Below, in pieces: positions 17,724 through 25,160 of a DNA stretch of 41,764 nt (within the stretch, counting starts at the first letter, position 1; every line of letters begins with the position of its first letter). Source of the stretch: an uncultured Bacteroidales bacterium (GTDB taxonomy: Bacteria; Bacteroidota; Bacteroidia; Bacteroidales; UBA932); contig CANBDZ010000006.1 of NCBI GenBank assembly GCA_947367375.1, forward strand, positions 1-41,764, given 5' to 3'. The notes beneath the pieces were generated by a model. That model saw nothing but the letters and a program-made list of their open reading frames with translations, did no database searches and had not been told where the DNA came from. Made by a program: the position numbers and the translations under genes.

Positions 17724-19037
17724 TTATTTGTTCAGGATTACTTTTTCGATGATTGGTGTCTGATGACTGTATGGGATGAATGCCAATGATGGAAGAGGCT
17801 TTGTTATAATGAGATTAGCCTTCTTTCCTATAGTGATTGATCCTACTGAGTCGCTGACACCCATTGCGTATGCTGAGTTGATAGTGCAGGCGTTGAAGGA
17901 CTGCTCTGGTGTGAGGCGCATACGGATGCAGCCGAGGGCCATTACAAAGCGCATATTGCCGCTTGGGCTTGATCCTGGATTATAGTCTGATGAGAGAGCT
18001 ACGGGAAGTCCGGCGTTGATGTAGTCTTTGGCCCTGCCGAATTCTATTCCCAGGAAGAATGAGCAGCCTGGAAGCATTGTAGGCATGGTGCCTGAGTCGC
18101 GGAGGCATTCTATTTCAGCGTCTGTTGTGGCCTCAAGGTGGTCAACTGACTGTGCGTTATGCTTCACTCCGACCTGTACACCGCCGCTTACTGCAAGTTC
18201 ATTGGCGTGTATCTTCGGCTTAATGCCGTACTTTGCAGCTTCTGAGAGGATCTTGTCAGTCTCTTCTACGGTGAAGAATCCTTTGTCTGTGAAAACGTCC
18301 ACGAAATCGGCCAGATTTTCAGCTGCAACTGCCGGGAGCATATCTTTGCATATATGATCAACATAATCAGCCTGACGGCCTTTATATGCCCTTCCTACGG
18401 CGTGTGCCCCTAAGAAGGTAGATTTGATTGTAAGTGGGGTAGTCTCCTTAATTCGACGGATTACACGCAGCATCTTGAGCTCGTCTTCGAGGGTGAGGCC
18501 GTAACCGCTTTTGATCTCCACGGCTCCGGTTCCCATAGACATAATCTCGTTCACTCGTTCCATCGACTGTCTGTAGAGTTCCTCTTCTGAAGTCTCGTGC
18601 AGCAGGTCTGCGGAATTGAGGATTCCGCCTCCGCGTGCTGCGATCTCCTCATAGCTCAGACCTGCGATCTTGTCGCGGAATTCTCCGTCACGGCAGCCAG
18701 CATAGACAATATGCGTATGCGCATCACAGAAAGCCGGCATTACAAAACCTCCTTTGGCATCTATGTAGTCGATATCGGCGGTTATATTGGTATCCAAAAC
18801 CGTGCTACCCCCCTGGCCGCAGGGGGAGGGGCCCGCGACGAAGTCGTGGGAGGGGTTGTTTTGGATACCAATATAACCGCCGTTACAAGGACCGAAGTCG
18901 GTGATTATGCCGTCCTCGATGGTCAGGTAGGCATTCTCGATGCATTCTACGTGGTTCATCTCTTCGCCCTTGAGCATAGTCTTGCCCTCTGGCAGGATGC
19001 CCGCCAGTGTACCTATATTATATATAACAGTCTTCAT
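17724..19037 (-). CDS. hutI: Imidazolonepropionase carrying a palindromic in-frame insertion
   Basis: HutI hydrolyses 4-imidazolone-5-propionate to N-formimino-L-glutamate in histidine breakdown. The amidohydrolase motifs are all present: metal ligands in FCDAHTHIVYAG, then FLGAHAVG, KIHANELAVSGG, DHLEATTD and SSDYNPGSSPSGN. The protein is 437 residues. Residues 53-87 (from GGYIGIQNN to LDTNITA) come from a 105-base palindromic element inserted on codon boundaries in the N-terminal beta domain just before DYIDAKGGFV; without it the length would be 402, normal for HutI. All catalytic motifs lie beyond the insertion, so the enzyme could stay active if the loop is on the surface. hutH lies 48 bases upstream on the same strand. 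Confidence 0.95.
   Translation of the reverse strand: MKTVIYNIGTLAGILPEGKTMLKGEEMNHVECIENAYLTIEDGIITDFGPCNGGYIGIQNNPSHDFVAGPSPCGQGGSTVLDTNITADIDYIDAKGGFVMPAFCDAHTHIVYAGCRDGEFRDKIAGLSYEEIAARGGGILNSADLLHETSEEELYRQSMERVNEIMSMGTGAVEIKSGYGLTLEDELKMLRVIRRIKETTPLTIKSTFLGAHAVGRAYKGRQADYVDHICKDMLPAVAAENLADFVDVFTDKGFFTVEETDKILSEAAKYGIKPKIHANELAVSGGVQVGVKHNAQSVDHLEATTDAEIECLRDSGTMPTMLPGCSFFLGIEFGRAKDYINAGLPVALSSDYNPGSSPSGNMRFVMALGCIRMRLTPEQSFNACTINSAYAMGVSDSVGSITIGKKANLIITKPLPSLAFIPYSHQTPIIEKVILNK
18777..18881. repeat. 105-bp palindromic element inserted in frame in hutI
   Basis: The ends are a perfect 24-base inverted repeat (18777-18800 and 18858-18881; the arm begins GGCGGTTATATTGG). The core holds two smaller hairpins: CCCCCTG/CAGGGGG around a GCCG loop, and CCCGCGAC/GTCGTGGG around GAA. 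The core is far richer in G+C than the surrounding gene. Length is exactly 35 codons and no stop arises in the hutI frame. There is no transposase inside and no clear target duplication. It resembles in principle the Rickettsia palindromic elements that insert into coding genes. Confidence 0.9.
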
Positions 19038-19054
19038 GATGCGCTGTTTTAGAA

Positions 19055-19080
19055 AAGGGATACAAAATCTTGTATCCCTT
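19055..19080 (-). terminator. Hairpin between hutH and hutI
   Basis: A 10-base perfect stem (AAGGGATACA with TGTATCCCTT, 6-base loop) lies between the hutH stop and the hutI start. Read on the minus strand it ends in a short T-rich run, so it could act as a partial terminator or processing site that lowers hutI relative to hutH. Confidence 0.6.
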
Positions 19081-19085
19081 CGATG

Positions 19086-20558
19086 TTATCTTATGAATTC
19101 GATTGCCTTTTCGATAAGCGGGTGCATGTAGCGGTCGTCCTCGATGAACGGCACCACCTTGCGGAACTTGGCAAAGATCTTCTCGATCTCCCATGATGAG
19201 CGGAGAGGTCTTCTGAACTCGAATGCCTGGGCTGCGTTGAAGAGCTCGATTGCAAGAACTCGCTCTGTGTTGTCTACTACGCGTACAAGCTTTGTTGCAG
19301 CGTTGGCTCCCATACTTACATGGTCTTCCTGACCCTGTGATGAAGGGATAGAGTCTGCTGAAGCTGGCATACAGAGGCCCTTGCTCTGGCTTACGATTGA
19401 AGCAGCTGTGTACTGAGGGATCATAAATCCGCTGTTCAGACCTGGCTTAGCCACGAGGAAGTTAGGGAGTCCTCTCTGTCCTGAGATGAGCTTGTAGATA
19501 CGTCTCTCTGAGATGTTGGCAAGCTCTGAAAGTGCTATTGTGAGCATATCCATAGGGATGGCGATAGGCTGGCCGTGGAAGTTTCCTGCTGAGATGATGA
19601 GGTCTTCATCAGGGAACACTGTAGGGTTGTCTGTCGCACTGTTGATTTCGATCTCAATCACAGACTTCACATAACGGATGGTGTCCTTTGACGCTCCGTG
19701 AACCTGTGGGATACAACGGAATGAATATGGATCCTGTACATGGACCTTCTTCTGCTTGATGATCTCACTGCCTTCAAGGAGTTCGCGGAATCTTGCCGCA
19801 GTCTCGATCTGGCCCTTATGTGCTCTGACCTCGTGTACCTGAGGATAGAATGGCTCGATACGTCCGTCGTAAGCCTCGAGAGACATTGCTCCGATCTTGT
19901 CAGCCCAGTCAGAAAGTCTTTCTGCCTGAATCAATGACCACACTGCGTGAGCGCTCATGAACTGGGTTCCGTTAAGGAGGGCGAGACCTTCCTTAGACTG
20001 AAGGCGGATTGCCTCCCAACCCATTTCCTTCCACACGTCTGCACTCTGACGGACCTCTCCTTTGTAGACAACTTCACCCATGCCGATAAGAGGCAGGCAG
20101 AGGTGAGCGAGAGGGGCAAGGTCGCCGGATGCTCCGAGGGAACCCTGCTGATAGACTACAGGAAGAATGTCGTTATTGAACATGTCGATGAGGCGCTGCA
20201 CTGTGATGAGCTGCACTCCTGAGTAGCCGTATGAAAGCGACTGAATCTTAAGAAGGAGCATGAGCTTCACAATCTCTGGGCGGACTGTCTCGCCTGTACC
20301 GCAGGCGTGAGACATCACCAGATTGTGCTGGAGCTGTGAAAGATCCTCTGCAGGAATTGTGATGTTGCAGAGTGAACCGAAGCCTGTAGTTACACCATAC
20401 ACCGGTCTTCCGATGTCCTCCATCTTGGTGTCAAGGAATTTACGGCATTTTACGATGGCAGCTTCCGCTTCCTTTCCGAGTTCAAGGCGGATGCCTTCGT
20501 TTACGATGGTGTTGACTTGCTCAATAGTGAGTTTCTTGTGTGATATTATGTGATTCAT
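19086..20558 (-). CDS. hutH: Histidine ammonia-lyase
   Basis: HutH removes ammonia from L-histidine to give urocanate, the first step of histidine use. The 490-residue protein contains the Ala143-Ser144-Gly145 triad in GSLGASGDLAPL, which cyclises into the MIO prosthetic group, plus the conserved GVTTGFG, SSQGQEDHVSMG and FEFRRPLR stretches. I start at ATG 20558; the frame runs further upstream, but that part overlaps the divergent wzi promoter and lacks family similarity. A TATCTTTG element on the minus strand at 20586-20593 gives a leader of only about 20 bases. Length and motifs are complete. Confidence 0.97.
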   Translation of the reverse strand: MNHIISHKKLTIEQVNTIVNEGIRLELGKEAEAAIVKCRKFLDTKMEDIGRPVYGVTTGFGSLCNITIPAEDLSQLQHNLVMSHACGTGETVRPEIVKLMLLLKIQSLSYGYSGVQLITVQRLIDMFNNDILPVVYQQGSLGASGDLAPLAHLCLPLIGMGEVVYKGEVRQSADVWKEMGWEAIRLQSKEGLALLNGTQFMSAHAVWSLIQAERLSDWADKIGAMSLEAYDGRIEPFYPQVHEVRAHKGQIETAARFRELLEGSEIIKQKKVHVQDPYSFRCIPQVHGASKDTIRYVKSVIEIEINSATDNPTVFPDEDLIISAGNFHGQPIAIPMDMLTIALSELANISERRIYKLISGQRGLPNFLVAKPGLNSGFMIPQYTAASIVSQSKGLCMPASADSIPSSQGQEDHVSMGANAATKLVRVVDNTERVLAIELFNAAQAFEFRRPLRSSWEIEKIFAKFRKVVPFIEDDRYMHPLIEKAIEFIR

Positions 20559-20585
20559 AGCCTGAATTGATCTTTGTACATCACA

Positions 20586-20614
20586 CAAAGATATAAAATA
20601 TATACTTATCTTTG
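20586..20614. promoter_or_regulatory. Back-to-back -7 elements for hutH and wzi
   Basis: CAAAGATA at 20586-20593 (TATCTTTG on the minus strand, for hutH) and TATCTTTG at 20607-20614 (plus strand, for wzi) form an 8-base inverted repeat only 13 bases apart. Both match TAnnTTTG. No proper -33 element is visible for either. Polymerase bound at one would cover the other. Confidence 0.65.
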
Positions 20615-20619
20615 CCCGT

Positions 20620-22095
20620 ATGAGATTGAAATCTTTCATATGCCTGTGTCTGTTTTTCTGCACTGCGGCCGCTTCCTTTGCACAGGGGTGGCAGCTTGGC
20701 TGGAGGACCGACGCCCATCTGGCGGGAGGGTCCGAAAGCACCCTGCCTTTCTGGGCACATACAGGCAGCTATGGAATACTTCCGACGACATCAGGAGCCG
20801 CACTTATTGTCGGGGCTGATGTGGAATACAAGACTTCAGGGGATTTCTTCTTTGCAGGAGGTGTGAATATGGCGGGGTGGGCCGCGGAGGCCGGGCCGCA
20901 AGGCGGGGCCGAAGTGCGCGGTGCGTTGGACCGTCTGTATGCCAGTGCCGGATGGAAGATGTTCAGGGCAGACCTGGGTATGGTTCCGAGAAAGAAGGAA
21001 CTTGGTGACCTTTCCATTACAGGCGGAAACATGATGTGGACATCAAATGCCAGAAACATCCCCGGAATCAACTTGAGCGCAGACTGGATCTATCCCGTAA
21101 AATGGTTCGCCTTCCGTGGAAATATAGCCCATTACAAGATGCTTGATCCAAGGTCGGTTACCGGAACTATGATCCACGACAAGTCTTTGGAGGCCAGAGT
21201 GGAGTTGACCGGCAGCCTGTCTATCTCTGGCGGTCTCGAACATATAGCCCAGTGGGGTGGAGTTTCAGCCTTATACGGCCCTCAGCCGGCATCATTCAAT
21301 GATTATATGCGTGTGTTCTTCGCCCAGGGCGGAGGAGAGGGGGCAAGCACTTCAGATCAGGTGAATGTCCTTGGCAATCATCTCGGACGTGAATACATCC
21401 GTCTGGACTATAAGGCAGACCGTTTCGACTTTACATTCCAGTACGACAAGCCATACGAGGATGGCTCCGGAGCAAGACTCCAGAATATGCCGGACGGAGT
21501 GTGGACAATAAAGCTGGATTTCAAGGACAAGAAGTCATTTGTTACTGAAGTTGTCTATGAATATATAAACACAACCTGGCAGTCAGGCCCGCTCCATGAC
21601 AGACCGGCGACTGACGAGGAGATGAAAGAGCAGGATCCGTCGGATCCTTTCTATGGCAAGGTGAGCCTTAAGGGACGCGACAACTACTTCAACAACAGCA
21701 TGTACAGGTCGGGATGGACATATTACGGCCGCGTGATAGGCCTGCCGCTGATCGGTGGCTTGGCGTATGAGGAAGATGGTACGGTTGCAGGAATATTGTG
21801 CAACAGAGTCAGGGCCCACCACGTAGGCATCGGAGGCAACCTCTCGAAGGATGTCCCATATATGTTCAAGGCAACTTACAGCAGGAATTACGGAAGGTAC
21901 GACCAGGCTGAGAATTCGATATATTCAAATGTGCCTTGGCAGCTGTCAATGGCTCTCGAGGTGGGAGTGCCAAGGGATATGACGGGACTTCCAGTAGATT
22001 TTGTTGTGGGCATATATTCGGATCTGGGATTGCTCTATCAGGACTCATTCGGCTTTACCCTGAAGATCAGGCATTCCGGTTCACGCAGTCTTTAA
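20620..22095 (+). CDS. Wzi-family capsule assembly protein
   Basis: A 491-residue outer-membrane protein with a signal peptide (MRLKSFICLCLFFCTAAASFA) and the Wzi/Caps_assemb layout: SESTLPFWAHTGSYGILP, LGMVPRKKELGDLSITGGNMMWTSNARNIPG and the following barrel strands. Wzi proteins help hold or organise capsular polysaccharide on the cell surface. The start ATG lies only 5 bases after the TATCTTTG element, so the message may be leaderless. The 3' end overlaps the convergent Stealth-family gene by 29 bases. It stands within the histidine-use cluster but on the opposite strand. Confidence 0.88.
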   Translation: MRLKSFICLCLFFCTAAASFAQGWQLGWRTDAHLAGGSESTLPFWAHTGSYGILPTTSGAALIVGADVEYKTSGDFFFAGGVNMAGWAAEAGPQGGAEVRGALDRLYASAGWKMFRADLGMVPRKKELGDLSITGGNMMWTSNARNIPGINLSADWIYPVKWFAFRGNIAHYKMLDPRSVTGTMIHDKSLEARVELTGSLSISGGLEHIAQWGGVSALYGPQPASFNDYMRVFFAQGGGEGASTSDQVNVLGNHLGREYIRLDYKADRFDFTFQYDKPYEDGSGARLQNMPDGVWTIKLDFKDKKSFVTEVVYEYINTTWQSGPLHDRPATDEEMKEQDPSDPFYGKVSLKGRDNYFNNSMYRSGWTYYGRVIGLPLIGGLAYEEDGTVAGILCNRVRAHHVGIGGNLSKDVPYMFKATYSRNYGRYDQAENSIYSNVPWQLSMALEVGVPRDMTGLPVDFVVGIYSDLGLLYQDSFGFTLKIRHSGSRSL

Positions 22096-23044
22096 GCCAT
22101 TCGAGCACGCGTTCTCTGTCGGCTTCGGCCGCCTCGCTCAATGAATTGACACAGCCGAACATATATCCCTTGCCATCGCCGTAGGCCTTTATTTTTCTTT
22201 CTATATGCCTTCGGCCTTTTGACGGCATAAGGAATATGGCCTTGTCCTTTGGCGAAACCACTAAGCACCTGCCTTCACGCAGCTCGCTGATGTAGAACAA
22301 TTCCTGTGAGTTGAACTGCTCTTCGTGGCGGAAGCGGTGCTGTATGTTTCTGATTATTAAGTCTTCCCGTTTTCTGAAAAGGTCTTCAAAGAAGCTCTTT
22401 CTCAGAGCCCTTGGCGTGTGGCTGAGGTAGAGAAACCTGCTTCCGCCTCCCAGGATGTCCAGGGCATTGGCCATTGAATGTTTGAAACTGATCTTCTTGT
22501 GGCCGTTCTTTATAGGTTTGAGGGACCATAGAATCCTTTCCATAGTGCTGTTGTACCAAGTGGCATAGCAGACTGTGCTGTCCCCTCGGAAAAAGTCTTC
22601 CGGATTCAGAGGGGAAGTGATGAAGAAGTCATCATTCATCAGGATGAAATGCTCGCTCAGTCCCGGAATGCGCCATAACATCGTTTCTATTGCCCTTGAG
22701 TTGAATGTGGGCAGGAAGTCTTCATATCCCTTGAATATATCTTCGTGGCTGACGATATTCATAGGAATATACCCTTGCGGGAAAAGGGAGCTTATATATT
22801 CCTCCAGCTGCGGATCCTGGCCGTCTGTGACGATGTGGATGGTGCGGATGAAGGGTGCATAGCGGTTGATGGACGCGACGCAGTGGCGGATTTCGCCCAT
22901 ATCGCTGAAGCGGGCATCACCCCCGACATCAGGAAGGGTGTCTTCCTTGTCGGAGGTGATATATGCCTTCAGCTTTGCCTTATGGGTCGGATCGTTGCCG
23001 TCGACCCAAGGCAGTACAATGTCTATGTGAAAGTCGTTATTCAA
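22067..23044 (-). CDS. Stealth-family sugar-phosphate transferase
   Basis: The 325-residue protein shows the Stealth conserved regions: the opening IDIVLPWVDGNDP, then RFSDMGEIRHCVASI, HIVTDGQDP, and the MNDDFFI motif, followed by HRFRHEEQFN. Stealth proteins are hexose-1-phosphoryl transferases that build phosphodiester-linked capsule or exopolysaccharide. The only possible start near the conserved N terminus is a TTG at 23044, which overlaps the hutU stop by 8 bases, so translation is probably coupled to hutU. No hydrophobic anchor is visible. It converges on wzi, which also concerns capsule, with overlapping ends. Confidence 0.88.
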   Translation of the reverse strand: MNNDFHIDIVLPWVDGNDPTHKAKLKAYITSDKEDTLPDVGGDARFSDMGEIRHCVASINRYAPFIRTIHIVTDGQDPQLEEYISSLFPQGYIPMNIVSHEDIFKGYEDFLPTFNSRAIETMLWRIPGLSEHFILMNDDFFITSPLNPEDFFRGDSTVCYATWYNSTMERILWSLKPIKNGHKKISFKHSMANALDILGGGSRFLYLSHTPRALRKSFFEDLFRKREDLIIRNIQHRFRHEEQFNSQELFYISELREGRCLVVSPKDKAIFLMPSKGRRHIERKIKAYGDGKGYMFGCVNSLSEAAEADRERVLEWLKDCVNRNA

Positions 23045-25058
23045 GGGCTTTCAGGATGGTTGCTTCGTCTGCGTAGTTTGGAAGGGTCACCTTGAGACCT
23101 GGTGTGCGCTCCATCTCGCGTTTGATCGCAAATACTGCACCTTCGTTGCGTGCCCAGCTGCGGCGTGCGATTCCGTTGTTCACGTCCCAGAGAAGCATCT
23201 CGCGGATGTGTCTGTCAGAGTCTTCTGAACCGTCGATCACCATTCCGAATCCTCCGTTCATTACCTCACCCCAGCCGACTCCGCCGCCGTTGTGGATAGA
23301 CACCCAGGTAGCGCCGCGGAAACCGTCTCCGATGACGTTGTGGACTGCCATGTCAGCGCAGAACTGCGAACCGTCGTAGATGTTAGAGGTCTCGCGGAAC
23401 GGTGAGTCTGTACCTGAAACGTCATGGTGGTCACGTCCGAGAACTATCGGTGCTGTGATCTCTCCCTTCTTGATTGCCTCGTTGAATGCAAGGGCGATCT
23501 TGGTGCGGCCTTCGCAGTCTGCATAGAGGATACGTGCCTGTGAACCAACCACGAGGTTGTTTCTTCCGGCCTCTTCGATCCAGCGGATGTTGTCGAGCAT
23601 CTGGCCCTGGATCTCCTCTGGAGACTCCTTCATGATCTCTCTGAGTACATTAGCTGCGATTGCATCTGACTTTGCAAGGTCCTGAGGATCTTCTGACATA
23701 CAAACCCATCTGAAAGGTCCGAATCCGTAGTCGAAGAAGAGAGGACCCATGATGTCCTGTACATATGAAGGGTAGCGGAACTTTCCATTCTCAAGGAGGA
23801 CATCAGCTCCAGCGCGTGATGCTTCAAGGAGGAAGGCGTTGCCGTAGTCGAAGAAGTACATTCCCTTGTCTGCAAGTCTGTTGACTGCAGCTGCATGTCT
23901 GCGGAGCGACTCCTGCACGCACTCTTTGAATCTCTCTGGCTCTTCTGCCATCATTCTGTTGGACTCCTCGTAGCTGTAGCCTACAGGGTAGTAGCCACCT
24001 GCCCAAGGGTTGTGGAGTGATGTCTGGTCTGAACCGAGGTCCACGTGGATGTCTTCCTCAGCAAGTCTTTCCCAGAGGTCAACTACGTTGCCCTGGTATG
24101 CGATTGAGACTACTTCCTTCTCTTCTACTGCCTTTCTGATGCGTGGAATGAGTACGTCAAGGTCGTCGTGGATTTCATCCACCCAGCCCTGCTCGTGTCT
24201 CTTGTGGGCTGCGTGAGGATTTACCTCTGCGCACACGCTCACTACGCCTGAGATCACACCTGCCTTAGGCTGTGCTCCAGACATTCCGCCGAGTCCGGCA
24301 GTCACGAAGAGCATTCCCTTCATGTTCTCCTCAGTGCCTGCGAGGCCGCGGGCCTTGAGCTGCTTGCGGGCTGCGTTCATCACTGTGATGGTGGTTCCGT
24401 GCACGATACCCTGAGGGCCGATGTACATATATGATCCGGCTGTCATCTGACCATACTGAGACACTCCGAGGGCGTTGAACTTCTCCCAATGGTCTGGTTT
24501 TGAGTAGTTCGGAATCACCATTCCGTTGGTGACGATCACGCGTGGCGCATCCTTGTGGCTTGGGAAAAGTCCGAGTGGATGGCCTGAGTACATCACGAGG
24601 GTCTGCTCGTCAGTCATTGTGGCGAGGTACTGCATCACGAGGCGGTACTGTGCCCAGTTCTGGAACACTGCTCCGTTTCCTCCGTAAGTGATGAGCTCGT
24701 GAGGGTGCTGAGCTACGCGGTAGTCGAGGTTGTTCTGGATCATCGCCATGATCGCTGCAGCCTGATGGCTCTTTGCAGGATATTCGTTGATCGGGCGTGC
24801 GTACATCTCGTAGTCAGGACGGAAACGGTACATGTAGATGCGTCCGTAGTCCTTCAGCTCCTGTGCGAACTCCTTTGCGAGAGTCGCGTGGTGCTCCTGC
24901 GGGAAGTAGCGGAGGGCATTCTTGATGGCCAGCACCTTCTCCTCTGCGCTGAGGATCTCCTTGCGCTTAGGAGCGTGATTTATAGTCGTGTCGTACGGCT
25001 TCGGCTCCGGCAGTACTGCCGGAATGCCAGCCAATATATCTTCTTGAAATTTGTTCAT
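23037..25058 (-). CDS. hutU: Urocanate hydratase (long form)
   Basis: HutU adds water to urocanate with NAD+ as electrophilic cofactor, giving 4-imidazolone-5-propionate. The product is 673 residues, the long form, compared with about 555 in many bacteria. Conserved stretches include TYGGNGAVFQNWAQYRLVM, GHPLGLFPSHKDAPRV, GSYMYIGPQGIVHGTT, GLGGMSGAQPKA, and near the end GRDHHDVSGTDSPFRET and VSIHNGGGVGWGEVMNGGFG. I start at ATG 25058; the longer open frame upstream is made of repeat sequence. A palindromic repeat pair separates it from ftcD. The Stealth gene overlaps its stop codon. Confidence 0.97.
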   Translation of the reverse strand: MNKFQEDILAGIPAVLPEPKPYDTTINHAPKRKEILSAEEKVLAIKNALRYFPQEHHATLAKEFAQELKDYGRIYMYRFRPDYEMYARPINEYPAKSHQAAAIMAMIQNNLDYRVAQHPHELITYGGNGAVFQNWAQYRLVMQYLATMTDEQTLVMYSGHPLGLFPSHKDAPRVIVTNGMVIPNYSKPDHWEKFNALGVSQYGQMTAGSYMYIGPQGIVHGTTITVMNAARKQLKARGLAGTEENMKGMLFVTAGLGGMSGAQPKAGVISGVVSVCAEVNPHAAHKRHEQGWVDEIHDDLDVLIPRIRKAVEEKEVVSIAYQGNVVDLWERLAEEDIHVDLGSDQTSLHNPWAGGYYPVGYSYEESNRMMAEEPERFKECVQESLRRHAAAVNRLADKGMYFFDYGNAFLLEASRAGADVLLENGKFRYPSYVQDIMGPLFFDYGFGPFRWVCMSEDPQDLAKSDAIAANVLREIMKESPEEIQGQMLDNIRWIEEAGRNNLVVGSQARILYADCEGRTKIALAFNEAIKKGEITAPIVLGRDHHDVSGTDSPFRETSNIYDGSQFCADMAVHNVIGDGFRGATWVSIHNGGGVGWGEVMNGGFGMVIDGSEDSDRHIREMLLWDVNNGIARRSWARNEGAVFAIKREMERTPGLKVTLPNYADEATILKALE

Positions 25059-25073
25059 ATATATCTGTTTTAC

Positions 25074-25160
25074 AGATTTCTCACCTCCCTTCGGTCGTTC
25101 GAAATGACAGTTGATATGTTGTATTGTCATTTCGAGCGAGTGAAACGAGTCGAGAAATCT
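25074..25160. repeat. Inverted pair of GTCATTTCGAG-type repeats
   Basis: Two 36-base copies face each other with a 15-base centre: one beginning AGATTTCTC at 25074, the other ending GAGAAATCT at 25160; 29 of 36 positions agree. The inner ends carry TGTCATTTCGA. The pair occupies nearly the whole gap between ftcD and hutU and ends one base before the ftcD stop codon, so it would form a long hairpin in the message. Confidence 0.85.

Noticed and set aside
18777..18881. hutI as a pseudogene broken by the palindromic insertion
   Set aside because: The insertion is a multiple of three without stops, and every catalytic motif is intact downstream.
20559..20741. Longer N terminus for histidine ammonia-lyase
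   Set aside because: The extra residues overlap the divergent promoter and the wzi coding region and do not resemble HutH.
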